Part shown: positions 1 to 8,629 of the stretch, in pieces | How the letters are laid out: each line of letters begins with the position of its first letter | How positions within the stretch are numbered: the first letter of the stretch is position 1 | NCBI GenBank assembly: GCA_016215625.1 | Contig: JACRIW010000100.1 | Coordinates: 1 to 64,000, forward strand | Direction of reading: 5' to 3' | Length of the DNA: 64,000 nucleotides | Source: Candidatus Eiseniibacteriota bacterium | Lineage (GTDB): Bacteria > Eisenbacteria > RBG-16-71-46 | Translations under genes and position numbers: made by a program | The notes under the pieces: model-generated | The model's database searches: none | Seen by the model: only the letters and a program-made list of their open reading frames with translations | What the model was told of the DNA's origin: nothing

Positions 1-75
1 ACCACGATCCGGCGGCCAGCGAAGACCCACGCATGGAAGAAAAGCTACAAGGGAGCGCCCATCCGCACCCCCTGA
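1..75 (+). CDS. Probable transposase, C-terminal end only (cut by window edge)
   Basis: Frame 1 is open from the first base and codes 24 residues ending in a TGA at 73-75. The basic tail (HAWKKSYKG) resembles the HPWR/K tails that close many IS21- and IS481-type transposases. Directly after it come two 20-bp direct repeats that look like an IS terminus. No catalytic residues are inside the window, so the family is a guess from the tail and the context. It could also be the end of an unrelated basic protein. Confidence 0.35.
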   Translation, partial: TTIRRPAKTHAWKKSYKGAPIRTP

Positions 76-88
76 CCACCCGAACAAG

Positions 89-133
89 GCGGACATAATC
101 ATGTTGCAGTAGGGCGGACAGAATCACGTTGCA
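89..133. repeat. Pair of 20-bp direct repeats, probable IS end
   Basis: The unit at 89-108 and the unit at 114-133 agree at 18 of 20 positions (consensus GCGGACAKAATCAYGTTGCA) and start 25 bases apart. Multiple short subterminal direct repeats are typical of IS21-like ends, where they bind the transposase. They lie 13 bases after the stop of the putative transposase fragment. The stretch from 134 to 188 shows nothing further. Confidence 0.5.
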
Positions 134-188
134 ACGACAGGGTCCGGGACCCCGGCGGGCATGGCCGCGATGTAACTGTTTCAGCGCT

Positions 189-830
189 TCAGTGGCGGGC
201 GTCCTGCGACTTCTTCCCGAACATCATGACGCCGATGTAGAGCACGAGCATCACGGCCGCGGCGGCGAAGATCCAGAGCAGCTTGGCCTTCAGCACGTGC
301 ACCAGCGCTTCGGGATCCTGCAGCAGGCGCGGCTCGCCGCCGAGCACCTGCGCGCCGAACCACGCGAGCACCCACGACCACAGGAAAGAGCCCGTGAGCG
401 TGGCGAGCGAGAAGTTGCGGAAGTTCATCCGGGCCGCGCCCGCGGGCAGCGACACGAGGTGGCGCACGACGGGAAGCAGCCGGGCGAAGAACACACCGCC
501 GACCGAGAACTGGTTGATCCAGCTCTCCGCGAGCAGCCACTTCTTTTCCGGCACGAAGACGAACTTGCCGTATTTCAGGATCAGCGGGCGGCCGAGACGG
601 CGGGCGACCCCGTACGAGATCGCCGAGCCGAACCACGAGCCGAACGTGGACGCGAGCACGACGCCCCAGAAGCTCATGTGGCCCTGCTGCGCCCAGTACG
701 CGGCCGGGGGCACGACGACCTCGCTCGGCAGCGGGAAGACGGTGGACTCGACGGCCATGAGCAGGAAGACGCCGCCGTAGCCCCAGTCACGGGTGAGCTG
801 CATCCAGGTCGCGAACAACTGATGGAACAT
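189..830 (-). CDS. DedA family integral membrane protein
   Basis: This 213-residue protein has the DedA/SNARE-associated (VTT) fold signature. An early hydrophobic segment is followed by the re-entrant ESTVFPLPSEVVVPPA block (about residues 28-43). A glycine-rich segment GSWFGSAISYGVARRLGR follows. The family motif FFARLLPVVRHLVSLPAG sits at about residues 113-130, with two C-terminal helices after it. DedA proteins are inner-membrane lipid scramblases or transporters needed for envelope homeostasis and proton-motive force. The acidic residue in the first loop and the Arg of FARLLP are the residues normally essential, and both are present. The start has a CAGGAG ribosome site. It lies 36 bases after the hydrolase gene on the same strand and may share its transcript. 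Confidence 0.9.
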   Translation of the reverse strand: MFHQLFATWMQLTRDWGYGGVFLLMAVESTVFPLPSEVVVPPAAYWAQQGHMSFWGVVLASTFGSWFGSAISYGVARRLGRPLILKYGKFVFVPEKKWLLAESWINQFSVGGVFFARLLPVVRHLVSLPAGAARMNFRNFSLATLTGSFLWSWVLAWFGAQVLGGEPRLLQDPEALVHVLKAKLLWIFAAAAVMLVLYIGVMMFGKKSQDARH

Positions 831-866
831 CTCGGCTCCTGAAGGATGGGGGGAATGGCGGGACCG

Positions 867-1724
867 TCAGGCCCGTGAGGCTTCGATGCGCTCGGCCCAG
901 GCGAAGTCGTGTCCTTCGAGGACGGGCCGGGCAAACGCCGTGACCGGGTCGTGTTCGAGACAGACCCAGGCGTTTTCGGCCGAGGCGCGCTCGAGCAACG
1001 CCCGTTTTTCGGCCATCGTCTCGATGGCCGCGACGTCGTAGCCCATCACGAACGGGATACGTACGTGCGAGGCCGTGGGGATGAGGTCGGCGACGTAGTA
1101 CACCGCCTTCCCCCCGCCCTCCACGCGCAGCAGCTGCTGGCCGCGCGTGTGCCCCTCGGCGGTGAAGATCTCGACGCCGGGCCAGGGCTTCGAGGCCCCG
1201 TCCCAGAACTCGAGCACACCGGCCTCCGCGAGCGGATCGAAGTTCTCGCCCAGGTACGACGCGCGCTCGCGCGGATTGGGCGAGTGCGCGTTCTCCCAGT
1301 TGCGGCGCTGGACGAAGTACTTCGCGTTCGGCACCCGGGGCACGAGCGTGCCGCCTTCCCGCCGCGTGGATCCGCCGGCGTGGTCGAAGTGCAGGTGCGT
1401 CAGCACGACGTCCGTGATGGTCTCGATGCCGTGCCCGGCCGCCGCGAGCGAATCCTCGAGCGTGGGCTCGTCCTCGACCCGGAAGATCTCGCGGAACTTC
1501 GCGTCGTTCTTGTCGCCGAGGCCGACGTCGACGAGCACCTTGCGGCCGTGCCCGACGAGCAGCAGGCAGCGCATCGCGAGCGGGATGCGGTTGCGCTCGT
1601 CCGGCGGGTTCGTGCGGCTCCAGAGCGGTCGGGGCACCGAGCCGAACATCGCCCCGCCGTCCAGCCAGAGCGCACCGGCCTCGATCGTGTGCAGCGTCCA
1701 GTCACCGAGTGAAAGAGTGGGCAT
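867..1724 (-). CDS. MBL-fold metallo-hydrolase (lactonase-like)
   Basis: A metallo-beta-lactamase-fold enzyme of about 285 residues. The zinc motif HLHFDHAG lies near residue 110-117. The later ligands follow in order: the His of AEGHTRGQ, the Asp of VADLIPT and the His of LEHDP. This spacing fits the two-zinc lactonase/YtnP-like branch, which includes N-acyl-homoserine-lactone lactonases, but the substrate cannot be read from sequence. There is no signal peptide, so it should be cytoplasmic. I chose the ATG at 1724; a TTG three codons upstream is also possible and neither has a clear ribosome site. It precedes the DedA gene on the same strand. Confidence 0.85.
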   Translation of the reverse strand: MPTLSLGDWTLHTIEAGALWLDGGAMFGSVPRPLWSRTNPPDERNRIPLAMRCLLLVGHGRKVLVDVGLGDKNDAKFREIFRVEDEPTLEDSLAAAGHGIETITDVVLTHLHFDHAGGSTRREGGTLVPRVPNAKYFVQRRNWENAHSPNPRERASYLGENFDPLAEAGVLEFWDGASKPWPGVEIFTAEGHTRGQQLLRVEGGGKAVYYVADLIPTASHVRIPFVMGYDVAAIETMAEKRALLERASAENAWVCLEHDPVTAFARPVLEGHDFAWAERIEASRA

Positions 1725-1773
1725 GGCGGGCAAGATGCGGAAAGGGGGCGCGGGCCGTCAACTGCAAGAAAGA

Positions 1774-1799
1774 GGGCGCCCGGCCGGAGCCGGGCGCCC
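1774..1799 (-). terminator. Rho-independent terminator after the DUF4114 gene
   Basis: A perfect 11-bp stem (1774-1784 with 1789-1799) closes a 4-base loop. On the minus strand it is followed by TCTTTCTT. It lies 27 bases beyond the stop of the DUF4114 gene and before the hydrolase gene, so it separates the two transcripts. Confidence 0.8.
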
Positions 1800-1825
1800 G
1801 TCAGGCGAGGGGCCTGTGCGAAGCT

Positions 1826-2593
1826 TCAGTAGCCGCCCTTGAGCTTGAGCTGGCCGAACGTCAGCGTCTTCGCCGGCGTCGCGCCGAGCGCCGTGACTTC
1901 GAAGACGAGATCGTTGAAATCGTTGTCCGTGCCCGAACAGCAGGACGTGATCGGGGCGCCCGAGTCGACGTCCTCAAAGCACACGAGCCACGTGTTCGCG
2001 CCCTTCCACTTCGACACGTCGAACACGAGCGCCTGCACGTCGCCGTCGTAGGGCGCGTGGATCGCGGCGCCCGCCGGGCCCTTGTCGTTGAAGAAGCGGT
2101 TCGTCCAGAACAGTTCGGGTTCGGGAGCGTTCGGGGCTCCGAGCGGACCGTTCGGGTTCATGTAGAAGCCGAACTTGGTCAGGCCGGCCGGAAACGTGAC
2201 GAGCACGTTCGCGCCGTCGCTCTGCGAGCCGTTGAACACGAGGCCGTCGTCGATGCCGTCGATGACCGGCTTGGAACCGGACTCCTTGTACCAACCGATC
2301 GTGTTGTTGTTCGCATTGCCGGCGACTTCGGTGATGAGCAGCGCGGGGATTTCGCGTCCGACCCAGAACCACGGATCGAGATCACCGACGTGCGCGCCGA
2401 CGAAGTCGGTGTGCACGTTGATGGCTCCCGGCACGCCCAGGTAAGCGTCCACGATGTTCTGCAGCGACTGGCTGGGAGCGTCCCAGGTCGTGCCGAACTG
2501 AACGGGTACGGGGGTCGCCGCGTGGGCCTGCGGCGCCATCAACGGCGCGGCGCACACGGACGCAGCAAGCATGGCAGGAACGAGCCACCTCAT
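1826..2593 (-). CDS. Secreted DUF4114-domain protein
   Basis: A 255-residue exported protein. It begins with a Sec signal peptide (MRWLVPAMLAAS, cleavage likely after AHA near residue 24). The C-terminal third has the DUF4114 hallmark DNDFNDLVFEV, an Asp/Asn-rich stretch that usually binds calcium in surface proteins with an all-beta fold. Two Cys pairs, including a CC, suggest disulphides. I use the ATG at 2593 rather than a start 29 codons upstream because GAGGAGA stands 8 bases before it and the signal peptide then begins at residue 1. A possible promoter is TTGCGG-19-TAGACT at 2732-2762. The end (KTLTFGQLKLKGGY) vaguely recalls the C-terminal tail of the secreted protein at 45811. Role unknown, probably cell surface. 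Confidence 0.8.
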   Translation of the reverse strand: MRWLVPAMLAASVCAAPLMAPQAHAATPVPVQFGTTWDAPSQSLQNIVDAYLGVPGAINVHTDFVGAHVGDLDPWFWVGREIPALLITEVAGNANNNTIGWYKESGSKPVIDGIDDGLVFNGSQSDGANVLVTFPAGLTKFGFYMNPNGPLGAPNAPEPELFWTNRFFNDKGPAGAAIHAPYDGDVQALVFDVSKWKGANTWLVCFEDVDSGAPITSCCSGTDNDFNDLVFEVTALGATPAKTLTFGQLKLKGGY

Positions 2594-2822
2594 CGGCGAG
2601 TCTCCTCGGGGGCGTGTCTTGAAGTTGTCTGTGTCGGGGAAACACCGGGGCAGCCGTGCCACCAGTGGCCTGCGCAGCAAGGGGGGGACTTCGAGGGCGC
2701 GCAGACGAACCAGCTGTACGTAACGACGATTAGTCTAGCATTCTCGTCCCGATCGTCCGCAAGAAGAATCTTGCAAGATGGGTGTCAGGCGTTTCCCATC
2801 GGGGCATTTCCCCCAAATACGA

Positions 2823-2855
2823 CGACGCGAGCACCGGCTTCCGATGCCCGCGTCG
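2823..2855 (-). terminator. Possible terminator of the suc operon
   Basis: A 7-bp stem (CGACGCG at 2823-2829, CGCGTCG at 2849-2855) with a 19-base loop lies 27 bases past the lpdA stop. On the minus strand it is followed by TCGTATTTG, a weak U-rich tail. The rest of 2594-2881 holds the upstream region of the DUF4114 gene and a 12-bp palindrome (ATCTTGCAAGAT, 2768-2779) with no gene. Confidence 0.35.
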
Positions 2856-2881
2856 CTCGCGGCGATTCGCACTCTTTCACT

Positions 2882-4285
2882 TCATATGTGGATCGCGCGC
2901 TTCGCCACCGCGAGGGCGGCCTCCTTCACGGCTTCGGGCAGCGTCGGGTGCGCGTGGAACGATCGGGCGACGTCCTCGGAACTCGCACCCATCTCGACCG
3001 CCAGCACGAGTTCGGCGATCAGGTCGCTCGCGCGCGGCCCCACGATGTGAGCGCCCAGGATCCGGTCGCTCTTGGCGTCGGCCACGATCTTCACGTGCCC
3101 GTCGCGCTCCCCCATCGCCTTGGCGCGGCCGTTGGCGAGGAATGGGAACGTGCCGACGGCGATCTCACGGCCGGCGGCCTTCGCGTCCTCCTCCGACATG
3201 CCGACCGAGGCCATTTCGGGCCACGTGTACACGACGCCGGGGACGCTTCCGTATTCGACGTGACCGGGCAGGCCGGTCATGCACTCGACGCAGGCGACGC
3301 CCTCTTCCTCGGCCTTGTGCGCGAGCATGGGTCCGGCGATCACGTCGCCGATGGCGAAGATGCCGGGAATGCTCGTCTGCCAGTGCGCGTCCACCTCGAT
3401 GCGCCCGCGCGCGTCCATGCGGATGCCCGCCTCGGCGGCGCCCAGGCCTTCGGTGTACGGACGGCGGCCGACCGCGACGAGCAGCACGTCGCACGTCTCC
3501 GTCGTGGCGTCGCCGCCGGCGGCGGGCGCGACTTCGACGGTGACCGTCTCGCCCTCCACCGTCGCGCCCTTCGCGGACACTCCGAAGCGGAACTTCATGC
3601 CCTGCTTCTCGAGCGCGCGCTGGAGCAGCTTCGCGGTGCCCAGGTCCGAGCCCGGAACGATGCGGTCGAGGTATTCGAGCACGAGCACCTCGGCGCCGAG
3701 CCGGCGCCACACCGAACCCAGTTCGAGCCCGATCGCGCCCGCGCCGATCACGATCATCTTCTTCGGCACCTCGGGCAGCGACAGCGCGTCGGTCGAGTGC
3801 ACGATGCGGCGGCCGTCGAACGCGATGCCCGGCAGCGACGCGGGCTTCGAGCCCGTCGCGATCAGGATGCGCTTCGCGTGCAGCATGCGCGTGCCCTCGG
3901 GGCCCGTGACCTCGACGGCCCCGGGAGCGGCGATGCGTGCCGTGCCGAGCACGCGTTCGATGCCGTTCTTCTTGAAGAGGCCCTCGATGCCGCGCGTGAG
4001 GTCGCGTACGACGCCGTCCTTGCGCTTCATCATCGTGGGAAGGTCGAGCTCGACCGTCGCCTTGATGCCGTGCGAGGCGAACGCATGGTTCGCGTGGTCG
4101 AAGTGCTCGCTCGAATCGAGCAGCGCCTTGCTCGGGATGCAGCCGACGTTGAGGCAGGTCCCGCCGAGCGTCGGGTACTTCTCGATGCACGCGGTCTTCA
4201 GGCCCAGCTGCGCGGCGCGGATGGCGGCGACGTAGCCGCCCGGGCCCGCGCCGATCACGACGAGATCGTACGTGACGTCGCTCAT
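2882..4285 (-). CDS. lpdA: Dihydrolipoyl dehydrogenase (E3)
   Basis: The E3 flavoprotein reoxidises dihydrolipoyl groups on E2 and passes electrons through FAD to NAD+. All landmarks of the 467-residue family are visible. These are the FAD-binding GAGPGGYVAA near residue 12, the redox disulphide in GGTCLNVGCIPSK (Cys44 and Cys49), the NAD-binding GAGAIGLELG, the second FAD motif AIGDVIAGPMLAHKA, and the C-terminal HAHPTLPE that supplies the catalytic His-Glu pair. It is the last gene of sucA-sucB-lpdA, 22 bases after sucB, with GGAG before its ATG. With E1 and E2 beside it, its main partner should be the 2-oxoglutarate complex. It may also serve pyruvate dehydrogenase or glycine cleavage, whose genes are not in the window. 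Confidence 0.95.
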   Translation of the reverse strand: MSDVTYDLVVIGAGPGGYVAAIRAAQLGLKTACIEKYPTLGGTCLNVGCIPSKALLDSSEHFDHANHAFASHGIKATVELDLPTMMKRKDGVVRDLTRGIEGLFKKNGIERVLGTARIAAPGAVEVTGPEGTRMLHAKRILIATGSKPASLPGIAFDGRRIVHSTDALSLPEVPKKMIVIGAGAIGLELGSVWRRLGAEVLVLEYLDRIVPGSDLGTAKLLQRALEKQGMKFRFGVSAKGATVEGETVTVEVAPAAGGDATTETCDVLLVAVGRRPYTEGLGAAEAGIRMDARGRIEVDAHWQTSIPGIFAIGDVIAGPMLAHKAEEEGVACVECMTGLPGHVEYGSVPGVVYTWPEMASVGMSEEDAKAAGREIAVGTFPFLANGRAKAMGERDGHVKIVADAKSDRILGAHIVGPRASDLIAELVLAVEMGASSEDVARSFHAHPTLPEAVKEAALAVAKRAIHI

Positions 4286-4307
4286 GATGCGCTCCGGAAC
4301 GAAAGGG

Positions 4308-5558
4308 TCAGACGACGAGCAGCAGGCGCTCGGGGTCCTCGAGGCGCTCTTTCACGCGCACGAGGAACGTGACGGCCTGCTCGCCGTCGATGAGGCGGTG
4401 ATCGTACGAGAGCGCCACGTACATCATGGGACGGACCACGACCTGGTCGTCCACGACGACGGGACGCTTCTCGATCTTGTGCATGCCGAGGATGCCACTC
4501 TGGGGCGGGTTCAGGATCGGCGTGGAGAGCAGCGAGCCGAACACGCCGCCGTTCGTGATCGTGAAGGTGCCGCCCGAGAGCTCCTGTGGCGTGAGCTGAC
4601 CGTCCCGGCCGCGCTGGGCGAGCCGCGCGATCTCGCGCTCGATGCCCGCGAAGTCGAGGCGCTCGACGTGCCGCACGACGGGCACGACGAGGCCGCGTGG
4701 CGTGCTCGCCGCGATGCCCATGTGCACGAAGTCGTGATAGACGATGTCCGTACCCCGGATCTCGCCGTTCACCACGGGCACGTCCTGCAGCGCGAGCACG
4801 CAGGCGCGCGCGAAGAAGCTCATGAAGCCCAGCCGCACGCCGTGCTTCTTCTCGAACGCGTCCTTGAAGCGCGCGCGCGTCTCCATGACGCGCGTCATGT
4901 CGATCTCGTTGAACGTCGTGAGGATCGCGGCGGTGTGCTGCGCCTGCACGAGCCGTTCGGCGATGCGCGAGCGGATGCGGCTCATGGGCACGACGCGCTC
5001 GCCCGCGCCGGGCGCGTCCTCGGCGAACGGGTCGAGCCCACCGGGCGGCACGTACGTCGGTGCGGGCGCCGCGGGCGAAGGAGGCGTGGCGGCGCCGGCC
5101 GCGGCCGGAGGCCGCGGTACATCCAGATGCCGCGCGACGTCCTCCTTGAGCAGCCGTCCGCCCTTGCCGCTGCCGGGAATCGCGGCCGGGTCCACGCCGG
5201 TCTCGGCGACGATGCGGCGCACGGCGGGCGACAGGTGCGGCGCTTCACCCGCGGGCGGTGCGTTGGCCTCGGCGGCCACGGGAGCCGCGGCGCTCGCCGC
5301 GGCGCTCGCGGCGCTGCCGGCGGCCGCCGGGTCGATCGTCGCCAGCACGTCACCCACGAGGACGGTCTCCCCCACCTTGCGCGCGTGCTTGAGCGCGCCG
5401 GCGCTCGAGGCGACGATCTCGACGGCAGCCTTGTCGGTCTCGAGCGTGGCGATGGGTTCGTCCAGGCGCACCGCGGCGCCGTCGGGCTTGAGCCATTCCA
5501 CCAGCGTCGCCTCGGAGATGGACTCGGCGAGACGTGGGACCTTGATCTCGATGCTCAT
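4308..5558 (-). CDS. sucB: 2-oxoglutarate dehydrogenase E2, dihydrolipoyllysine succinyltransferase
   Basis: A 416-residue E2 with the usual three parts. An N-terminal lipoyl domain has the lipoylated Lys in ETDKAAVEI (Lys43). An Ala/Pro linker leads to the peripheral subunit-binding domain ([14 protein letters not shown], about residues 110-150). A second linker leads to the catalytic acyltransferase, whose SYDHRLIDG carries the catalytic His387 and Asp391. FNEIDMT and the IPGSGKGGR motif fit the succinyl rather than acetyl branch. The true start is the ATG at 5558, in an ATGA overlap with the sucA stop. The frame stays open much further upstream, but that is antisense-like coding noise inside sucA. 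Translation is therefore coupled to sucA. Confidence 0.95.
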   Translation of the reverse strand: MSIEIKVPRLAESISEATLVEWLKPDGAAVRLDEPIATLETDKAAVEIVASSAGALKHARKVGETVLVGDVLATIDPAAAGSAASAAASAAAPVAAEANAPPAGEAPHLSPAVRRIVAETGVDPAAIPGSGKGGRLLKEDVARHLDVPRPPAAAGAATPPSPAAPAPTYVPPGGLDPFAEDAPGAGERVVPMSRIRSRIAERLVQAQHTAAILTTFNEIDMTRVMETRARFKDAFEKKHGVRLGFMSFFARACVLALQDVPVVNGEIRGTDIVYHDFVHMGIAASTPRGLVVPVVRHVERLDFAGIEREIARLAQRGRDGQLTPQELSGGTFTITNGGVFGSLLSTPILNPPQSGILGMHKIEKRPVVVDDQVVVRPMMYVALSYDHRLIDGEQAVTFLVRVKERLEDPERLLLVV

Positions 5559-8326
5559 CGCACACCTCCGCGGGCGCCCTTGCGACCCGCGCGTGAAGGA
5601 ACGGCCTGCGGCGAGAACGCCTCGGCGATCAACGCCTGTTCCTGCTGCTGGTGCATGCCGTAGAAGCCGCTCGCCGGCGTCGAGGCGTCCTGCCGCGCGG
5701 CGACGCGCAGCACGCGGCCTTCGCTCAGCACACGCTCGAAGCGGTGGCGCAGGTGGCGCCACGCGCCCATGTTCTCCGGCTCCTCCTGCACCCAGCACAC
5801 GTCCACCGCGTTCGGGAAGCGCTCGAGCTCCGCGCGCACCTCCGCGTCGGGGAACGGATACATCTGTTCGACGCGCACGAGCGCCGTGTCGGTCGCGCCC
5901 TGGGCGAGACGCGCCTCGAGCAGCGAGTAGTGGAACTTGCCGCTCACAAACAGCACGCGCTTCGTCTTCGCCGGATCGGCCGCGGGATCGCCGATGAGCG
6001 GCTGGAACCCGCCGGTCGTGAACTCCGCGACCGTCGAGACGGCCGCCTTGTGCCGGAGCAGGCTCTTCGGGCTCATGATGACGAGCGGCTTGCGGAAGCG
6101 CCGGTGCAGCTGGCGGCGCAGGGCGTGGAAGAGCTGGGCGGGCGTCGTGAGGTTGCACACCTGCATGTTGCCGTCGGCGCACAGCTCGAGGAAGCGCTCG
6201 AGGCGCGCGCTCGAATGCTCGGGCCCCTGCCCTTCGTAGCCGTGCGGCAGGAGCATCGTGAGGCCCGACATGCGGCCCCACTTGGTCTCGCCGCTCGCGA
6301 TGAACTGGTCGATGTAGACCTGCGCCACGTTCGCGAAGTCGCCGAACTGCGCTTCCCAGATGGTGAGCGTGTTCGGGTCCGCGGTGCTGTAGCCGTACTC
6401 GAAGCCCAGCACGGCGGCCTCGCTCAGCATGGTGTCCACGATCTCGAAGCGCCCCTGCTCCGGCGCGAGGTGCTCGAGCGGCACGTGACGCATGCCGCTC
6501 TCCATGTCGTGCAGCGCCGCGTGCCGGTGCGTGAACGTGCCGCGGCCCGCGTCCTGCCCCGTCAGGCGCACGTTGCGCCCCTCGAGCAGCAGCGTGCCGT
6601 ACGCGAGCGTCTCGCCGAGCGACCAGTCGAGCCGGTCCTCGAGGAACATGCGGCGCCGGTCGGCCGACAGCTGCGTGATCTTGCGGTGCGGATGGAAGCT
6701 CTCGGGCAGCTGCGTGATGCGGTGGAGCACCTGCTCGAGCACGTCGCGCGACACCGACGTCACCGCGCTCCAGTCCTCACCCGCCCACTCGAGCCCGCGC
6801 CACAGTCCCGTCGGCGCCTGGCGCGCGGCGGGCGCGGCGTCGCTCGCGGCCTGCCGGTGCGCGGCGCGGAACGCGGCGTCGATCTCGGTCTCGATCTTCT
6901 CGAGGCCCGCTCCGTCGAGCACGCCCTCGGCGACGAGCCGCTCGGCGTAGCGGCGCGAGGCCGGCACGTGCGAGGCGATCTTCCGGTACATGACCGGCTG
7001 CGTAAACGTCGGGTCGTCCATCTCGTTGTGCCCGTGCTTGCGATAGCACACGAGATCGATGAGCACGTCGCGCTTGAACTTCATGCGGTAGTCGAGCGCG
7101 ATGCTCATCGCCCGCACGCACGCCTCGGGGTCGTCGCCGTTCACGTGCAGCACCGGCGCGTCGATCGCGCGCGCGATCGTGGTCGGGTAGCGCGTCGCGC
7201 GCGAGAAGTGCGGCGACGTCGTGAAGCCGACCTGGTTGTTCACGATCACGTGCACCGTGCCGCCGGTCGCGTAGGCCGGCAGCTGCGAGAGCGCCAGCGT
7301 CTCGGCCACGATGCCCTCGCCCGCGAACGCCGCGTCGCCGTGGATGAGCACCGGCACGCCGCGGTCGCGCGTGTAGTCGCCCGCGGCTTCCTGGCGCGCG
7401 TGCAGCGAGCCGAGCACGACGGGGTTCACGAACTCGAGGTGGCTCGGGTTGTACTGGAGCGTCAGCACGATGCTGCGGCCGTCGCTCATCGTCTGCGTGG
7501 ACGAATAGCCGAGGTGGTACTTCACGTCGCCGTGCCCCTCGACGTCCTCGGGCGCGAAGCTCGACTCGAACTCGCCGAAGAGCCGCTCGAGCGGCTTCTT
7601 CATGATGTTCGCGAGGAAGTTGAGCCGGCCACGGTGCGGCATGCCGATCTGCAGCTGCTCCACCCCGCGCATGGCCGCCTCCTGCACGAGCGTCTCGGCC
7701 ATGGGGATCAGGCTCGCGCCACCCTCGAGGGAGAAACGCTTCTGCCCGGTGTAGCGGGCGTGCAGGAACTGCTCGAAGCCGTCCGCGGCCAGCAGCGCAC
7801 GCAGGATGCGGATGCGCTCGGCGGCCGCGGGCGTGGTGCGGGTGCGGGCGCGCTCCACCTGCTCGGCCAGCCACTCGCGCTGGTCCTGGTCGGAGATGTC
7901 CATGTACTCGACGGCCAGCGTCCCGCAATAGCTCTCACGCAGGCGCTCGATGAGCTGCCGCAGCGTGCCGTGGAACTCACCCTTGAAGGGGGCGGCTTCC
8001 ACCTCGCGGTCGAGGTCGCCCTTGCCCAGGCCGAAGTTCGCCAGTTCGAGCAGCGGATGAGAGGTCTGGCGCTCGCCAAGGGGGTCGAGGTCCGAGACCA
8101 GGTGCCCGAACTCGCGATAGGCGTGGACCAGCGAGTACACGCCGCCGTCCGCCTGCGTTCCGACGGCACCTCGCGGACCCATTTCCTCGCGGGAGGCCAG
8201 ATCGACCCCGGCAAAGAAGAGAGCCCAGTCCTCGCTGACCGAACCGGGGTCGGCGAGCCACTTGCGGTGCTGTTCGTCGATGAAATCAGCGTTGGCGCGA
8301 AGGACGAAGTCGAGCCTGCGAGACAT
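5555..8326 (-). CDS. sucA: 2-oxoglutarate dehydrogenase E1 component
   Basis: The thiamine-diphosphate E1 decarboxylates 2-oxoglutarate and succinylates the E2 lipoyl group, an entry point of the oxidative TCA cycle. The 923 residues match family length. The N-terminal E2-binding segment ([16 protein letters not shown]) is present. It is followed by [22 protein letters not shown], the ThDP-binding [11 protein letters not shown] with VNNQVGF, and the [10 protein letters not shown] block. The C-terminal half carries [12 protein letters not shown] and the transketolase C domain. GAGGG precedes the ATG. A weak candidate promoter lies about 80-100 bases upstream (8405-8434). It is the first gene of a three-gene operon. 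Confidence 0.96.
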   Translation of the reverse strand: MSRRLDFVLRANADFIDEQHRKWLADPGSVSEDWALFFAGVDLASREEMGPRGAVGTQADGGVYSLVHAYREFGHLVSDLDPLGERQTSHPLLELANFGLGKGDLDREVEAAPFKGEFHGTLRQLIERLRESYCGTLAVEYMDISDQDQREWLAEQVERARTRTTPAAAERIRILRALLAADGFEQFLHARYTGQKRFSLEGGASLIPMAETLVQEAAMRGVEQLQIGMPHRGRLNFLANIMKKPLERLFGEFESSFAPEDVEGHGDVKYHLGYSSTQTMSDGRSIVLTLQYNPSHLEFVNPVVLGSLHARQEAAGDYTRDRGVPVLIHGDAAFAGEGIVAETLALSQLPAYATGGTVHVIVNNQVGFTTSPHFSRATRYPTTIARAIDAPVLHVNGDDPEACVRAMSIALDYRMKFKRDVLIDLVCYRKHGHNEMDDPTFTQPVMYRKIASHVPASRRYAERLVAEGVLDGAGLEKIETEIDAAFRAAHRQAASDAAPAARQAPTGLWRGLEWAGEDWSAVTSVSRDVLEQVLHRITQLPESFHPHRKITQLSADRRRMFLEDRLDWSLGETLAYGTLLLEGRNVRLTGQDAGRGTFTHRHAALHDMESGMRHVPLEHLAPEQGRFEIVDTMLSEAAVLGFEYGYSTADPNTLTIWEAQFGDFANVAQVYIDQFIASGETKWGRMSGLTMLLPHGYEGQGPEHSSARLERFLELCADGNMQVCNLTTPAQLFHALRRQLHRRFRKPLVIMSPKSLLRHKAAVSTVAEFTTGGFQPLIGDPAADPAKTKRVLFVSGKFHYSLLEARLAQGATDTALVRVEQMYPFPDAEVRAELERFPNAVDVCWVQEEPENMGAWRHLRHRFERVLSEGRVLRVAARQDASTPASGFYGMHQQQEQALIAEAFSPQAVPSRAGRKGARGGVR

Positions 8327-8404
8327 GGGTTCCCTCGGTGGTCAACGCGTTTCGACCGCGATTCCATTGGTCGAATGCGTCGTGCGGTGTCGGAATGGGC
8401 GCGC

Positions 8405-8434
8405 AAGGTAGCACGAAGTCCGTCGCTGTGGCAC
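8405..8434 (-). promoter_or_regulatory. Candidate promoter of the suc operon
   Basis: On the minus strand GTGCCA is followed after 18 bases by TACCTT and then GCGCGCCC. The -10 with its GC discriminator matches the TAnnnT-GCSC pattern seen before several other genes here. The -35 is poor. It would give a leader of about 70 bases before sucA. The rest of the 303-bp gap 8327-8629 holds a hairpin at 8576-8608 and nothing else I can see. Confidence 0.3.
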
Positions 8435-8575
8435 GCGGGACGGGAGATTCTCCCCGACCGGAGAACAAGGCAGGCGCCAGAGCCTTTTTCGACCGTCACA
8501 CCCGTGGACTTGCGCCTCAGATGCGCCTTCTTCGGCGGAGGCTCGGACGCCGAGGGCGAGCGCCGGAACGCACCA

Positions 8576-8608
8576 CGGCCCGCCACTCCGTTCGGGAGTG
8601 ACGGGCCG
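8576..8608 (-). terminator. Hairpin after the PA-domain protease gene
   Basis: A 7-bp outer stem (8576-8582 with 8602-8608) and a 6-bp inner stem (8584-8589 with 8595-8600) are separated by one mismatch around a 5-base loop. It lies 22 bases beyond the stop of the gene at 8630 on the minus strand. No U-tract follows, so it is terminator-like rather than a classic intrinsic terminator. Confidence 0.45.
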
Positions 8609-8629
8609 CGTGGGTTCCCCGGAGGTGCG

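Noticed and set aside
2768-2779. 12-bp palindrome ATCTTGCAAGAT as an operator
   Set aside because: A single short palindrome about 175 bases before the nearest start, with no second copy; too weak to call.
1709-4372. Long plus-strand reading opposite DUF4114 and lpdA
   Set aside because: Arg/Val/His-rich antisense frame produced by high GC; no domain, no ribosome site, and it spans two clear minus-strand genes.
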